Assembly: GCA_015231715.1 (NCBI GenBank)
Contig: JADGBB010000027.1
Span: forward strand, 3,039 to 20,443
Direction of reading: 5' to 3'
Length of the DNA stretch: 17,405 nt
DNA from: Candidatus Omnitrophota bacterium
Lineage (GTDB): Bacteria; Omnitrophota; Koll11; Tantalellales; Tantalellaceae
In this document: positions 15,437 through 17,405 of the stretch, one piece after another
How the letters are laid out: each line of letters starts with the position of its first letter
Position numbering within the stretch: position 1 is the first letter of the stretch
Made by a program: the position numbers and the translations under genes
The notes under the pieces: generated by a model
What the model saw: the letters and a program-made list of their open reading frames with translations, nothing else
What the model was told of the DNA's origin: nothing
The model's database searches: none

Positions 15437-17152
15437 TTACCTTTTGATGTGTTTGGATGAAAATGCTTTTTGGAATTCTGACCAGATCGCGTGGGTATCG
15501 GTATCTTTTAAAAGTGATTCTCTGAACGATTTATCGCTGAAAGACTTAGCGATAGCTCCCAATATCTGTACTTGAGAATCATAATCATCTTTGGTCGTCA
15601 ATATTAAAAATATAAAATTCGACGGTTTTCCGTCAGGAGCATTCCAGTCAACGCCGTCCGTTGATCTTCCAAAAACAACTATGGGGAATTTTATATTATC
15701 CATTCTGGCATGAGGAACAGCTATCCCCTCTTCTATACCTGTTCCCATTTCCTCTTCGCGCGCTATTACAGCCCGGTAAATGCTTTCGGCTTCAAGAGTA
15801 TCGTCCTGATTCGCCGCGAGTTCAGATAATTCTTTGATAACCTCTTCCCTGTTGTTATGCTTTAACTTGTCAACAATACCCCGTAGCGAGAAAAATTCTA
15901 ATACGCTGACTTCTTTACGTTTTTTGATCGAATAATTGAACCAAGGCCCCAGAATAACTGAAGATATTACAGCGCCGAACACGATAGCAACAAAAATTGT
16001 CTCCGTTATCAAATTATATTGCAAGGCTAACAACCCTACCACTATTTCCATCGCGCCGCCCGGAGTATGGGCAATAGCTATTGAAAGCCTGTTCGTTTTC
16101 GGTAATTTAGTGAAGTTTACACCAATCCACGCGCCTAAAAATCTTCCCGATATTCCTATTACACTTATAAGCAAAACAAGAAAAATATCAAAATTCTTCA
16201 AAAAATCAACTTTTAATCCTATGCTGACAAAAAACAGAGGGACGAATATGGCATAAACCATCTGTGATATAACCTGGCGGACATTTTCAGAAAGCGCTTT
16301 TGAGCCTCCTGCCATTATCCCGGCAATAAAGAACCCGAATAAAGCATGAATACCTATTTTTTGCGTTATCGCTCCGCATAGAGCGCCTAGTAAACAGATG
16401 AATGTGAGAGGAACGCCTGGCTGGGGCATTTTACTTTTCTTTATGCCGGTAATTATTTTGTCGGTTAATTTTCTGCCTAAAGATAGACAAACAACCGTAA
16501 AAGCTATCGTTGAACCTGCGATAATAAAAACATTCACAATATCAAACGTGCCGTGCGTAAAAACACCCAACACCAAAGTAAAAACAAGCCATCCGATAAT
16601 ATCGTTGACGGATAACGCGGACATTATCAGAAAACCAAGGTCTGTTTTTAAAAGTTTCAAGTCATGCAAAGCTCTTGCCGCTATAGGCAAGGCGCTTATT
16701 GTCATTACAGTAGCCATAAACACGGCAAAAAGCAATCTTTGATCAGTATTGGCAAGATAATGAGCCGGCAGAAAAAAACAAGGGATAAATGCTATAACCA
16801 TAGGAACTACTATATCTGTTATCGCTATCTTTAAAGCATCCCCTCTTTGCCTCCAAGCCGAGGCGAAATCAATTTCAAGCCCAGCTTCTAAAAGAAGAAA
16901 CAAAACCCCTATCCAAGCAACGGTTTCAAGCATATTCTGCTGGATTATATCATTAGGGAAAATTGCCTGATGCCAAAACGGCATAAACCTGCCCATAATG
17001 GTCGGACCCAAAAAAATACCCACCAAAAGCTCAGCAGTCAAAGGCGGCTGTTTCCAAATTCGAAACAATTCACCCAATCCTCTAGCCAGCCCCAGAAGAA
17101 TAACTATCTGTACTAAAAAAACCAAGATATTGTGTTCATTAAGATAATTCAT
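15437..17152 (-). CDS. CPA2-type cation/proton antiporter fused to a PTS EIIA domain
   Basis: Membrane exchanger of the monovalent cation:proton antiporter-2 group, 571 residues. Residues 8-410 hold about 12 hydrophobic segments, with the ion-site pair N183-D184 (SVNDIIGWLV) and PLFFVSIGLKVDF (305-317), typical of KefB/NhaS-like transporters. Residues 425-571 form a cytoplasmic EIIA domain of the fructose/nitrogen type, with phosphorylatable H481 in GIAVPHARMDN. This suggests that transport is tuned by PTS phosphorylation, not that sugar is carried. There is no RCK/TrkA-N domain as in KefB/KefC. No Shine-Dalgarno precedes the ATG, and the promoter is so close that the mRNA should be almost leaderless. 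The next Met is at residue 53, past the first membrane segment, so the start is firm. Confidence 0.93.
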   Translation of the reverse strand: MNYLNEHNILVFLVQIVILLGLARGLGELFRIWKQPPLTAELLVGIFLGPTIMGRFMPFWHQAIFPNDIIQQNMLETVAWIGVLFLLLEAGLEIDFASAWRQRGDALKIAITDIVVPMVIAFIPCFFLPAHYLANTDQRLLFAVFMATVMTISALPIAARALHDLKLLKTDLGFLIMSALSVNDIIGWLVFTLVLGVFTHGTFDIVNVFIIAGSTIAFTVVCLSLGRKLTDKIITGIKKSKMPQPGVPLTFICLLGALCGAITQKIGIHALFGFFIAGIMAGGSKALSENVRQVISQMVYAIFVPLFFVSIGLKVDFLKNFDIFLVLLISVIGISGRFLGAWIGVNFTKLPKTNRLSIAIAHTPGGAMEIVVGLLALQYNLITETIFVAIVFGAVISSVILGPWFNYSIKKRKEVSVLEFFSLRGIVDKLKHNNREEVIKELSELAANQDDTLEAESIYRAVIAREEEMGTGIEEGIAVPHARMDNIKFPIVVFGRSTDGVDWNAPDGKPSNFIFLILTTKDDYDSQVQILGAIAKSFSDKSFRESLLKDTDTHAIWSEFQKAFSSKHIKR

Positions 17153-17161
17153 ATACTAGAC

Positions 17162-17190
17162 AATATACCACAATAATAAACCTATGACAA
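17162..17190 (-). promoter_or_regulatory. sigma70-type promoter of the antiporter gene
   Basis: Read on the minus strand: -35 TTGTCA (complement of 17185-17190), a 17-nt spacer, then -10 TATATT (complement of 17162-17167). Each box is 5 of 6 to consensus with ideal spacing. The -10 ends only 9 nt before the ATG, so transcription would start 2-3 nt before the start codon. Confidence 0.65.
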
Positions 17191-17214
17191 ACTAATGATC
17201 AGATGTATTTTAAA

Positions 17215-17245
17215 CTACCAACCCCCTACCAACCCCTTCAGGGGG
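17215..17245. repeat. 11-bp tandem repeat with small C/G hairpin
   Basis: CTACCAACCCC occurs twice back to back (17215-17236) and runs into CCCC-TTCA-GGGG (17233-17244). It abuts the stop codon of the partial minus-strand gene to its right. The hairpin is short and lacks a T-tract, so it is at best a weak terminator. Its position directly after a transposase-like gene would suit a REP-type flank. Confidence 0.5.
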
Positions 17246-17405
17246 TCAAGTCTTCACTTTCCATTTTACTCTTTTATCGATTTCTTTTACATAAGAAGGA
17301 ACCTCTTCCATATTGATCTCATTGCCTTTAACAATTTTCTCTATGCTTTTCTTGAATTTTTTCCCACCCAACACGGCCGGCCAAGTCAACCCTTCTAATA
17401 ATTTC
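17246..17405 (-). CDS. C-terminal fragment of a REP-associated tyrosine transposase-like protein (start outside window)
   Basis: The minus strand is open from the window edge to a TGA at 17246-17248, giving 52 C-terminal residues (KLLEGLTWPAVLGGKKFKKS, continuing to KRVKWKVKT). The block GLTWPAVLGGKKFKKSIEKIV resembles the segment after the catalytic domain in REP-associated tyrosine transposases (IS200-like Y1 group), where a VLG(S/G)xxF motif is common. The catalytic HUH and tyrosine residues are outside the window, so the family cannot be proved here. The stop codon overlaps AAGACTTGACCCCC, a word of the type found in REP-like flanks. The alternative is an unrelated hypothetical protein. 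Confidence 0.5.
   Translation of the reverse strand, partial: KLLEGLTWPAVLGGKKFKKSIEKIVKGNEINMEEVPSYVKEIDKRVKWKVKT

Noticed and set aside
1..17405. CRISPR arrays, tRNA or rRNA genes
   Set aside because: No regularly spaced direct repeats, and no tRNA or rRNA sequence recognised on either strand.

Overview
This is an AT-rich bacterial chromosome segment built from housekeeping genes. Diderm-type features are a lipoprotein nuclease, a Sec-exported coiled-coil protein and a CPA2-type antiporter fused to a PTS EIIA domain. Ribosomal protein order and zinc-binding forms of Adk, L36 and S4 are ordinary for Bacteria. I cannot name the phylum from sequence alone; the gene mix would suit an uncultured Elusimicrobiota/Omnitrophota-like lineage, but that is a guess.

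Layout. Positions 1-4752 hold the alpha-operon end of the ribosomal supercluster, all on the plus strand: adk (5'-truncated), map, infA, rpmJ, rpsM, rpsK, rpsD, rpoA, rplQ. It closes with a strong intrinsic terminator. Starts and stops of adk/map/infA overlap. Two intergenic gaps, before rpsM and before rpoA, contain foldable leaders that could be autoregulatory sites. L17 carries an unusual 89-residue lysine-rich tail.

Positions 4811-13471 hold a DNA-maintenance cluster, also plus strand: mutS, mutL, nth, a lipoprotein staphylococcal-type nuclease, an ABC-F ATPase, an unrecognised 225-residue protein and a small exported coiled-coil protein. From mutL onward the genes abut or overlap and look like one transcription unit. 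A palindromic REP-like element lies between mutS and mutL and appears to have separated mutL from its Shine-Dalgarno sequence.

Positions 13472-14139 are non-coding and lie between convergent genes. They hold two adjacent long palindromes (about 274 and 204 nt). The first ends in 30-bp perfect inverted repeats and contains a 20-bp perfect hairpin. They share a terminal TAGGATGA. They may be non-autonomous mobile elements, structured RNA, or both, and may end transcription from both sides. Positions 13472-13577, before the first palindrome, hold only a weak 8-bp AT-rich inverted repeat (13536-13543 with 13565-13572).

Positions 14140-17405 are minus strand: a DEAD-box RNA helicase, preceded by the antiporter-EIIA gene, whose promoter implies a nearly leaderless mRNA. 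At the window edge lies the C-terminal end of a gene resembling a REP-associated (IS200-like) tyrosine transposase, flanked by a small repeat and hairpin. Such a transposase would be a plausible partner for the REP-like element upstream of mutL.
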